A program made the translations under genes and the position numbers. From positions 1 through 5,484 of the forward strand of contig JAITIH010000026.1 of the NCBI GenBank assembly GCA_031279525.1: 5,484 nucleotides of DNA. The letters run 5' to 3'. Below are positions 1 through 5,321 of the stretch, piece after piece; within the stretch, counting starts at the first letter, position 1, and the number at the start of each line of letters is the position of its first letter. The notes under the pieces were generated by a model that saw only the letters and a list, made by a program, of their open reading frames with translations, made no database searches and was not told the DNA's origin. The stretch comes from Deltaproteobacteria bacterium. GTDB taxonomy: Bacteria > Desulfobacterota > Desulfarculia > Adiutricales > Adiutricaceae.

Positions 1-668
1 TGGGGCGGCCAGCCCAAAAGAGCCGGTTTAACGGGCGCGGGCCAAGGGGCCTCGCCCTTTAAAGCTTCCTCTGGCCAGCGGCTGGGGACCAAGGCCCCTA
101 AGACGCGGTCGCCGATCAGCTTTAGTTTTTCGGCTTTTGGGGCCGCCCGGAAAAAGGGGTCCAAATAGAAGCCCAAAAGGGTTGGCCACTGCCTTTCGGC
201 CTCGCCGGCCAAAATGACGTCGACGAAGGGCGTCATGGGCCAGGGGTTGGCCCAAATCCCCACCCCACCGGCGATGACCAAAGGCTCGCCAGCCCGCCGG
301 GCTCTTTCCGGGTCGACCCGGCCCCGGGCCAGGATGTCCAAGGCCACCCAATAGTCGTTTTCCAAAGGCAAGGAGGCGGCCAGGGCGTCGAAGTCCAAAA
401 GCGGGCTTTTGGTCTCCAAGGAGCGAGAGGGCTGGCCGGGCGGCGGCTGAAAAACCCGCTCCGCGAACACCCTCGGGTTGGCGTTCAAAAGGGAGTAGAC
501 CGCCAAAAAGCCCAAAGAGGCCATGCCGGTGGCGTAGTCGCCCGGCCAGATGAGGCCAATCCTAACCCGGCCGCCCGGCTCTTTCAAGATAGCGCCCTTT
601 TCCCAAGACAAGAAATCAAGGGCCCCGCGACTGGCCCTCGCGCCCCCACCCGAGGGACGGCGCGCCAT
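1..668 (-). CDS. Radical SAM protein with B12-binding-like N-terminal domain, 5' part only
   Basis: An open frame runs from ATG at 668-666 to the window edge without a stop, giving 222 residues; the 3' part is outside the window. The N-terminal region matches, from memory, a family of radical SAM proteins that begin with a B12-binding-like Rossmann domain. Visible landmarks are GGRVRIGLIWP (about 32-42), YATGMASLGF (45-54, usual form Y-x-V-G-M-S-N-L-G-F), AERVFQP (69-75), SLETKSPLLDFD (83-94), LENDY (102-106), VIAGGV (131-136) and FVDVILAGEAE (148-158). The CxxxCxxC iron-sulfur motif that would prove radical SAM chemistry lies beyond the edge. No DxHxxG cobalamin-ligand motif is present in this part. 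The ATG is preferred to a TTG at codon 28 because family similarity begins before that codon (about residues 19-30). The gene starts 5 bases after the ftsZ-2 stop with no well-spaced Shine-Dalgarno site, which suggests translational coupling. The substrate is unknown. Confidence 0.72.
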   Translation of the reverse strand, partial: MARRPSGGGARASRGALDFLSWEKGAILKEPGGRVRIGLIWPGDYATGMASLGFLAVYSLLNANPRVFAERVFQPPPGQPSRSLETKSPLLDFDALAASLPLENDYWVALDILARGRVDPERARRAGEPLVIAGGVGIWANPWPMTPFVDVILAGEAERQWPTLLGFYLDPFFRAAPKAEKLKLIGDRVLGALVPSRWPEEALKGEAPWPAPVKPALLGWPP

Positions 669-673
669 GGCCT

Positions 674-2107
674 TTAATCCGCCGGCTTTCTAATGTAGCG
701 CGGACGCTCGTAATAGCCAGGGTTCTCGTTGACCGAGGGCTCCCCAGGGCGGGAGTCGCCCGGGCCCCGGGCCCGCTCGCCTAAGGTTCCTAAACCCTTA
801 CGGACGGTCCGGCGGGCCGCGGCCGCGTAAGGGCCGGGGGCCACGGCCGGGGGGGCCGGGGCCTTTTCCGGCGGCGGCGGCGGCGGAACCATCAGGTTAA
901 AGTCGGGTTTGGGCGAGGGCGCGATCGGGGCCTCCAAAATAAGCCGCGGCGGGAAGGCCTTGACTTTCGGGGTCGGCCTTAAAGACTCGATGGGAAAGAT
1001 CCTATGGGCCGGCCTTAAGGCCCGACTGGCCGGGGCCGCGACTTTAGGGTCGGTGGCTTTAGGGTCGATTTCTTGGTGGACGGCCGATTGGTTGACGACC
1101 GATTGGTGGACGGCCGATTGGGGGCCGGTCGATTGGGGGGCGGCTTGGGCCAGGAACGCGGGCCGGGGCAGGCCGGCGGCCAGGATGGTCACCCTAAGCG
1201 AAGACGACTCCTTTAAGCTTTCGTCCACGACCAGGCCAAAAAAGAGCTTGGCCCCGGGGCCAATGGCCCGACGGATCCGCTGGTTGACCTCCATGACCTC
1301 CCGGGCCAGGACTCCCTCGTCGGCGGCGATGTCGCAGACGACCGCCTGGGCCCCCTCTAGGCTCGCGCAAGCCGCCAAAGGGTTGTCCAGGGCCTTTCGC
1401 AAGGCCTCGGCGGCCCTCTTTTCGCCTTTGGCCTCGCCGTGGCTAATGATGGCCGGACCCTTGTGGCTTAAGGCCGCGGCCACGTCGGCGAAATCCACGT
1501 TGATCTCCCCGGGCGTGTCCACCAGGCCGACCACGCTGGCCACGGCCCGACGCAAAACGTCGTCGCCCCGGGCCAAGTTGGCCAATATGGAGGCCTCAGG
1601 GTCTAAGGCCTCTAATTTAGCGTTGTCAATGGCCAAGACGCTGTGGCAAGCGTCGTAGAGGCTATTTAAGGCCCTTTCGGCCAAGGGCCGACGGAAATCC
1701 TCGTGGCTAAAAGGCATGGCCACCACGGCCACCGTCACCGGCGGCCGGGCCAGCCCCGCTAAGGCCCGGGCCACGACGGGGGCCCCGCCGCCGCCGGTCC
1801 CGCCCCCTAAGCCCGCGGTCAAGAAGACGAGGTCGCTCCCGGCCAAGGCCTTTAAGACGTCCTCAAGGCTTTCCTCGACGCATTTGGCCCCGACTTGGGC
1901 CTGGCCGCCGCAGCCCTGGCCCTTTTTGAGCCAGGATCCTATTTGGATCTTGGTCGGGGCCAGGCCGCGGCGGAGGGCTTGGGCGTCGGAGTCGGCGGCC
2001 ACGAAGGTTGGCCCGGCTAAACCCGACCTAATCATGTGGCTGACGGCGTTGCCGCCGGCCCCGCCTAAGCCGAATATCGCGATGGCGTGCTTTTTGGTTT
2101 TGTCCAT
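674..2107 (-). CDS. Second FtsZ paralogue (FtsZ-2), tubulin-like GTPase
   Basis: This 477-residue protein has the full FtsZ GTPase fold: GLGGAGGN (13-20, T1 loop), DSDAQAL (39-45), GCGGQAQVG (65-73, T3), GGGTGGGG (101-108, T4), NAK (162-164), and INVDFADV (202-209, T7 synergy loop with both aspartates). The C-terminal domain ends near LRVTILAAG (304-312). FtsZ polymerises at midcell with GTP; hydrolysis needs the T7 loop of the next subunit. Changes from ordinary FtsZ are D39 where NTD normally has Asn, Gly at the S/A/T position of the T4 signature, and CDIA where NIT is usual (258-261). A linker of about 150 residues follows, with a PQSxV-type 5-residue repeat (about 324-358), six prolines (408-413) and 19 K/R against 10 D/E. 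The tail ERPRYIRKPAD (467-477) resembles the FtsA-binding peptide of E. coli FtsZ. The start is 68 bases after ftsZ-1 and its ribosome site is poor (AAGGG only 3 bases from ATG). It is most likely a diverged duplicate of the upstream ftsZ; its own role is not known. Confidence 0.9.
   Translation of the reverse strand: MDKTKKHAIAIFGLGGAGGNAVSHMIRSGLAGPTFVAADSDAQALRRGLAPTKIQIGSWLKKGQGCGGQAQVGAKCVEESLEDVLKALAGSDLVFLTAGLGGGTGGGGAPVVARALAGLARPPVTVAVVAMPFSHEDFRRPLAERALNSLYDACHSVLAIDNAKLEALDPEASILANLARGDDVLRRAVASVVGLVDTPGEINVDFADVAAALSHKGPAIISHGEAKGEKRAAEALRKALDNPLAACASLEGAQAVVCDIAADEGVLAREVMEVNQRIRRAIGPGAKLFFGLVVDESLKESSSLRVTILAAGLPRPAFLAQAAPQSTGPQSAVHQSVVNQSAVHQEIDPKATDPKVAAPASRALRPAHRIFPIESLRPTPKVKAFPPRLILEAPIAPSPKPDFNLMVPPPPPPEKAPAPPAVAPGPYAAAARRTVRKGLGTLGERARGPGDSRPGEPSVNENPGYYERPRYIRKPAD
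869..886. repeat. (CGG)6 trinucleotide run encoding six prolines
   Basis: Six perfect CGG units on the plus strand read as six CCG proline codons (residues 408-413) in the FtsZ-2 linker. Such a tract forms a stiff polyproline stretch and could vary in copy number by slippage without breaking the frame. Confidence 0.85.
1041..1145. repeat. 15-bp-period repeat tract in the FtsZ-2 linker
   Basis: About seven imperfect units spaced 15 bases apart. The clearest are 1071-1085, 1086-1100, 1101-1115 and 1116-1130, with GATTGGTGGACGGCC as the best form; CTTTAGGGTCG occurs twice 15 bases apart at 1042-1052 and 1057-1067. The repeats encode 5-residue units of the form (P/H/N)QSxV followed by the related (H)QEID, PKATD and PKVAA blocks. 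The period is a multiple of three, so gain or loss of units changes linker length but keeps the frame. Confidence 0.8.
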
Positions 2108-2175
2108 AAGCCCTTAAGCTCTTTCGCCGGCCGCCCGGCGCCCCTAATTTTTAGGCTAAATCTGGCTAAGCCAGA
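2108..2175 (-). other. ftsZ-1/ftsZ-2 spacer tiled by three inverted repeats
   Basis: This short spacer contains three separate perfect inverted repeats: CGCCGG/CCGGCG with a 4-base loop (2125-2140), CCTAA/TTAGG with a 3-base loop (2143-2155), and TCTGGC/GCCAGA with a 3-base loop (2161-2175). The last begins directly after the ftsZ-1 TAG codon and is followed in the transcript only by UUUAG, so it is a poor intrinsic terminator. The stems are short, and in GC-rich DNA some such repeats arise by chance, but together they cover most of the spacer. They could act in mRNA processing, 3'-end protection or partial attenuation, setting the ratio of the two FtsZ proteins. The function is inference. 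Confidence 0.45.
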
Positions 2176-3630
2176 CTATTTCTTTCGCTGGTAAGGCGGA
2201 AGATCGAAAAACTCTCCCTTGGCGTAGACCTGCTCCACGCCCAATTTTTCGTACTTAGAGCGAAACCGCGGCCCCAAAAGGCCGTCGCCTGGCGGGGCAG
2301 CCGGCCCGCGGGCCTCGGTGGGCGTAAGGGGCAAAGAGAGGTTGAGGCTCTCCCGCCTTGAGGGGAGGACCGGGGCCAGGCGCCCGCTGGCGGCCGCCCG
2401 CTCGGCTTGGGCCGGCTCCTCGGCCATGGGGTCCAAAACCACGAAATCCCCTCTGGCGGCCCTTAAGCCTTCGGCCATCTCGCCCTCGGCCATCTCGCCT
2501 TCGGCCATCTCGCTTTCGTCTAGCTCAGCCTCTTCCAGGTCGCCAAGGCCCAAATCCGCCTCGCTAAACTCCTCGTCGCCCCAATCGCCCTCGTCTAAGC
2601 TCTCGTCGTAGTCGAGGCCCGTGGCCACCACGGTGACTTTTAGGGTTTTAAGCTCCGAAAGGCTCTCGTCTATCATTAGGCCGCTAAAGAACTCGACTCC
2701 TTGGCCAATCTCGTTATGGACCAGGCTATTAATGGCGGCGAACTCGCTGCTCGTGACTAAGGCGTCGCCGGTGACGTTGACCAAGACGCCCTTAGCCCCC
2801 TTAAGGGATCGGTTCGACATCAAAGGATTGGCGATGGCCGCCTCCAAGGCCAGTTGAGCCCGCTTGTCGCCGGAGGCCTCCCCGTAGCCCATGATGGCCG
2901 AGCCCTTTTTGGCCATGACCCTTGAGACGTCGGCGAAGTCCACGTTGATGACCCCGACTCTCTCGATGAGGTAGCTAATGCTGCCGACGGCCCGGTAGAG
3001 GACGTCGTCGACCTTTTCCTTGGCCTTCATGAAGGGCAGGTCCGGGTCCAGCTCGAAGATCTTGGCGTTGGGGATGACGATGACGCTGTTGCAAGACCGC
3101 CTAAGCCGCCCAATGACCTCGTCGGCCAAAGGATCCCGATAGTCCTCCCAAGGAAAGGGCCTAGTCACCACCCCGACCACTAAAGGCGGGTTTTCCCGTT
3201 TGGTCAAGGCCTCGGCCAGGACCGGGATGGCCCCGCTGCCGGTCCCGCCCCCTAAGCCGGCCATGAGAAAGGCCATGTCAGCCCCCTTTAAGGGGGCCAA
3301 GAGCTCGTCGAGGTTTTCTTCGGCGCAGCGCCGGCCGACCGCCGGGTCGCCGCCGCAGCCGTGCCCGGCCGCGGTTTTTACCCCCAGCTGGACCTTGAGC
3401 TTAGCCTGGCAAAGGTTTAAGGCCTGGAGATCGGAGTTGGCCGCGACGAAGATCGGGCCCTTTAGCCCGGACTTAACCATATAGTTAATGGCGTTGTTGC
3501 CGCAGCCGCCTAAGCCCACGACCACGATCTTGTGAAGATCCTTTGGGCCGCCGCCGTCGACGAACTCCAGCTCGCGGCCGGGATCGGCCAAAGAATCGAT
3601 GGCCTTAGGAGTGAAACTGTCTTTGTCCAT
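2176..3630 (-). CDS. ftsZ: Cell division protein FtsZ (FtsZ-1), tubulin-like GTPase
   Basis: FtsZ forms the GTP-dependent ring that organises septation. This 484-residue copy sits directly downstream of ftsA, the usual place. After a 33-residue N-terminal extension come GLGGCGNN (39-46, T1), NSDLQAL (65-71), GCGGDPAVG (91-99, T3), GLGGGTGSG (125-133, T4 signature), IPNAK (186-190) and INVDFADV (228-235, T7 with both aspartates). The C-terminal domain ends at LKVTVVATG (330-338). Departures from ordinary FtsZ: GNN instead of GGN in T1, GCGG instead of GAGA in T3, and EDYRD (162-166) where EGKKR is usual, so the arginine that normally contacts nucleotide is one position early and an aspartate takes its place. 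The linker at 340-388 has 23 acidic and no basic residues and contains EMAEG three times. The tail FFDLPPYQRKK (474-484) fits the conserved FtsA-binding peptide. ATG at 3630 is preceded by AAAGG with a 9-base spacer. At 484 residues it is longer than the usual 350-400, because of the linker. Confidence 0.96.
   Translation of the reverse strand: MDKDSFTPKAIDSLADPGRELEFVDGGGPKDLHKIVVVGLGGCGNNAINYMVKSGLKGPIFVAANSDLQALNLCQAKLKVQLGVKTAAGHGCGGDPAVGRRCAEENLDELLAPLKGADMAFLMAGLGGGTGSGAIPVLAEALTKRENPPLVVGVVTRPFPWEDYRDPLADEVIGRLRRSCNSVIVIPNAKIFELDPDLPFMKAKEKVDDVLYRAVGSISYLIERVGVINVDFADVSRVMAKKGSAIMGYGEASGDKRAQLALEAAIANPLMSNRSLKGAKGVLVNVTGDALVTSSEFAAINSLVHNEIGQGVEFFSGLMIDESLSELKTLKVTVVATGLDYDESLDEGDWGDEEFSEADLGLGDLEEAELDESEMAEGEMAEGEMAEGLRAARGDFVVLDPMAEEPAQAERAAASGRLAPVLPSRRESLNLSLPLTPTEARGPAAPPGDGLLGPRFRSKYEKLGVEQVYAKGEFFDLPPYQRKK
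2471..2515. repeat. Three tandem 15-bp units encoding EMAEG
   Basis: Units at 2471-2485, 2486-2500 and 2501-2515 share TCGGCCATCTCGC and differ only in the last two bases. They encode EMAEG three times (residues 374-388) in the acidic linker of FtsZ-1. The near-identity suggests a recent in-frame expansion. Confidence 0.9.
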
Positions 3631-3706
3631 GGAACCCTACCTTTATGGCGCGGGCGGGCCGCCCTCACGCGGCCAAGCCAAGCCGACGGCCAGCGCCAAT
3701 AAGCTG
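3631..3706 (-). promoter_or_regulatory. ftsA/ftsZ-1 spacer with ftsZ-1 ribosome binding site
   Basis: The 76-base spacer contains AAAGG (3640-3644, read on the minus strand) 9 bases before the ftsZ-1 ATG, with a further GGG at 3635-3637 closer to the start; this is a moderate Shine-Dalgarno site. A compact GC-rich inverted repeat GGGCGG-G-CCGCCC lies just upstream (3652-3664). No convincing promoter was seen, so ftsZ-1 is probably translated from the ftsA transcript. Confidence 0.45.
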
Positions 3707-4942
3707 TTAGCCCTTAAAAAATGAGGCCAGGCGGTCGCGAATCCGGCCAAAAATGGATCTGCCGCCCCCTCGGTACCCCAGCGACTTAAGGTCGCCCCCC
3801 TCTTCCTGCTTGAGGCTAAAGAGGCATAGCCCCACGGCCGTGGCGTAGCGAGGGTCGCGGACTATTTCCGTAAGCCCCCCGATGTGGCCAGGCAAGCCCC
3901 GCCGGACCGGCCTTTCCAGGATCTGCCGGCCCAGCTCCGGCACCCCGGGCAAAAGCGACGACCCGCCGGTCACGACCACCTCGTTAATCCGCTCGTCAAA
4001 GCCGCTGCGGACGAACTCGTTGTCGATGAACTCCATTATCTCCTCGACCCGATCGGCCAAAAGGCCGCAGACCGTGCTAAGGCGCACCTTCTTGGGGCCC
4101 AAGTCGCCGATGGCCAAAGCGTCGATTTCCTGGTCCTTGAGCACCAAAGCCGGATCGCAGGCCCCGTGGCGGATTTTTAACAGCTCGGCCGTCTCCAAGG
4201 AGACGTGGAGGCTCTGGGCCAGATCGCCGGTCAAGTTGCCCCCGCCCATGGCCAAGACGGCGGTGTGCCTAATCCGGCTGCCCGAGTAGACGGCGATGTC
4301 GGTGGTCCCGCCGCCGAAATCCAAAAGGGCCACCCCCATCTGCCTTTCCCCAGGCGTTAGGACCGCCTCGGAGGAGGCCACGGACTCTAAGACGATGTCG
4401 GTGACCTCGAGACCAGCTTGCAAGGCGCAGTTAATGACGTTGTGCACCGCGTTGATGGCCCCGGTGATGACGTGAACCTGAACCTCTAAGCGCACCCCGT
4501 TCATGCCCACCGGCGGATCCAAGATGCCCGGCTGGTCGTCGACCTTAAACTCCTGGGTCATGGTGTGCAAGATTTCCCGGTCCAAAGGGATGTTGATGGC
4601 CAAAGCCGTCCCTTTGACCCGATCGATGTCCTTTTGGGTTATGGTTTTGTTTTCCACCGCGATCATGCCGGAGGTGTTGAAGCTGCTGACGTGCCCGCCG
4701 GCCACGCCCACGTAGGCCGAGCCGATGCGGCAGCCGGCCATCCTTTGGGCCTCGTCCACGGCCTGGCGGATGGAGGCCACCGTCCGTTCCATATTGGTCA
4801 CGACGCCCTTGCGCATGCCGGTGGAGGGAGCCGTCCCCATGCCCCGCACGTCCACCCCGCCGGCCTCGTTGGGCTCAGCCACCAGACAGCAAATTTTGGT
4901 GGTCCCTATATCTAGCCCGACCAATAAGTCGCTGGACGACAT
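3707..4942 (-). CDS. ftsA: Cell division protein FtsA, actin-like membrane anchor of FtsZ
   Basis: FtsA is an actin-like ATP-binding protein that ties FtsZ filaments to the inner membrane and recruits later division proteins. The 411 residues match the usual length. The phosphate-1 loop is GLDIGTTK (9-16), the FtsA-specific 1C (SHS2) subdomain spans about 84-160, phosphate-2 is LLDFGGGTTD (206-215), and the adenosine motif is VVVTGGSSLLPG (322-333). The C-terminal segment SIFGRIRDRLASFFKG (396-411) is an amphipathic helix with basic and aromatic faces, as expected for the membrane-targeting sequence. Conservation is much more ordinary than in the two FtsZ proteins. ATG at 4942 has an excellent ribosome site, AAGGAGG, with a 9-base spacer, and the protein begins a few residues before the first conserved strand, so the start is well supported. 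The gene ends 76 bases before ftsZ-1. It must presumably bind the tails of both FtsZ proteins. Confidence 0.98.
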   Translation of the reverse strand: MSSSDLLVGLDIGTTKICCLVAEPNEAGGVDVRGMGTAPSTGMRKGVVTNMERTVASIRQAVDEAQRMAGCRIGSAYVGVAGGHVSSFNTSGMIAVENKTITQKDIDRVKGTALAINIPLDREILHTMTQEFKVDDQPGILDPPVGMNGVRLEVQVHVITGAINAVHNVINCALQAGLEVTDIVLESVASSEAVLTPGERQMGVALLDFGGGTTDIAVYSGSRIRHTAVLAMGGGNLTGDLAQSLHVSLETAELLKIRHGACDPALVLKDQEIDALAIGDLGPKKVRLSTVCGLLADRVEEIMEFIDNEFVRSGFDERINEVVVTGGSSLLPGVPELGRQILERPVRRGLPGHIGGLTEIVRDPRYATAVGLCLFSLKQEEGGDLKSLGYRGGGRSIFGRIRDRLASFFKG

Positions 4943-4951
4943 AAAGCGTTG

Positions 4952-4958
4952 CCTCCTT
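4952..4958 (-). promoter_or_regulatory. Strong Shine-Dalgarno site of ftsA
   Basis: AAGGAGG on the minus strand, 9 bases before the ftsA ATG. It is the only consensus ribosome binding site in the window; the two ftsZ genes and the radical SAM gene have weaker ones. Confidence 0.9.
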
Positions 4959-5051
4959 AATTATCCCTATGGCCTTAGGCCCAAGGCCCCCCAAAAATTT
5001 TATTAAAGCTAAAATGGCCCTTTAGGGGGAGCTAAAACTAAAAGCGTTTAA

Positions 5052-5057
5052 ACTATA
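5052..5057 (-). promoter_or_regulatory. Possible -10 box for ftsA
   Basis: TATAGT on the minus strand differs from TATAAT at one base and sits about 110 bases before the ftsA start. No good -35 hexamer is found 16-18 bases upstream; that place is taken by TTTACG repeats, which might bind an activator. Weak evidence. Confidence 0.25.
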
Positions 5058-5067
5058 TCGTAAATAG

Positions 5068-5100
5068 CCGTAAAGACATTAAATTCTATGTTTTTTACGG
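5068..5100. repeat. Inverted repeat CCGTAAA...TTTACGG upstream of ftsA
   Basis: The 7-base arms are perfect, an inner ACAT/ATGT pair extends the stem with a small asymmetric bulge, and an 8-base AT-rich loop remains. A further CGTAAA lies 10 bases away at 5059-5064, giving three copies of CGTAAA/TTTACG in 42 bases. It may be a regulator binding site or an RNA stem. Confidence 0.5.
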
Positions 5101-5139
5101 GCCAGCGCCCAGGCTATCTTGGCCTAAATCGTCTGGCCC
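5099..5139. repeat. Nested GC-rich inverted repeat in the ftsQ-ftsA spacer
   Basis: GGGCCAG and CTGGCCC form a perfect 7-base stem around a 27-base interior that holds a second stem, AGGC/GCCT. It is a GC-rich island in AT-rich surroundings and abuts the CCGTAAA inverted repeat. It is not followed by a T-run in the ftsA direction, so it is not a standard terminator. Confidence 0.45.
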
Positions 5140-5321
5140 CGCCGTATTTGAAACCCAAGTAAGGCCCTTCGTTCCCAAAACGGCCCAGCCAGAGCGATTT
5201 CCTTAATTTTTGGCTCTCAATCGGTATTTAAGCCCTTATTGAAGTTGGCTTGCGATTTACTGTCGCATTTTATCGTATAAATTAAAATTTTACCACGTTT
5301 TTTTTATTAATCGACAAAATC

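Larger units (their letters stand above)
4943..5321 (-). promoter_or_regulatory. Long AT-rich ftsQ-ftsA spacer, probable promoter and leader region
   Basis: This stretch of 379 bases holds no convincing gene on either strand. Its ends are strongly AT-rich against the GC-rich genes, with A8 (minus strand) at 5298-5305, while a GC-rich structured block lies in the middle. On the minus strand it contains, in order, TGCGA/TCGCA (5251-5267), GGGCCAG/CTGGCCC enclosing a smaller AGGC/GCCT stem (5099-5139), CCGTAAA/TTTACGG with an inner ACAT/ATGT stem (5068-5100), a possible -10 box TATAGT (5052-5057), AGCTAAAA twice 23 bases apart on the plus strand (5007-5014, 5030-5037), and GGCCTT/AAGGCC (4971-4988). 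Such a gap between ftsQ and ftsA is long for a dcw cluster, which argues for separate expression of ftsA and the two ftsZ genes. No hairpin with a T-run ends the ftsQ transcript. Confidence 0.5.

Noticed and set aside
28..351. A 107-codon minus-strand open frame rich in Gly, Pro and Arg
   Set aside because: It is in another frame of the radical SAM gene, whose own frame is open throughout and matches a known family.
1071..1145. Repeat tract considered as a CRISPR-like array
   Set aside because: Units are 15 bases with no spacers and are in frame within a coding linker.
909..1658. A 249-codon open frame on the plus strand
   Set aside because: It lies antisense inside FtsZ-2, shows no recognisable motif and is explained by GC-rich codon usage of the real gene.
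2161..2175. Hairpin after ftsZ-1 as a full intrinsic terminator
   Set aside because: The stem is 6 bases and only three U residues follow, so complete termination is unlikely.
3882..4289. Plus-strand open frames antisense to ftsA
   Set aside because: Low-complexity translations with no domain; ftsA is unmistakable on the other strand.
4725..5006. Plus-strand open frame running from ftsA into the spacer
   Set aside because: Most of it is antisense to ftsA, it shows no motif, and its end in the spacer has no coding character.
5251..5267. TGCGA/TCGCA hairpin followed by TTTT on the plus strand, as a terminator
   Set aside because: The T-run is on the wrong strand for ftsQ, the stem is only 5 bases, and no plus-strand gene precedes it.
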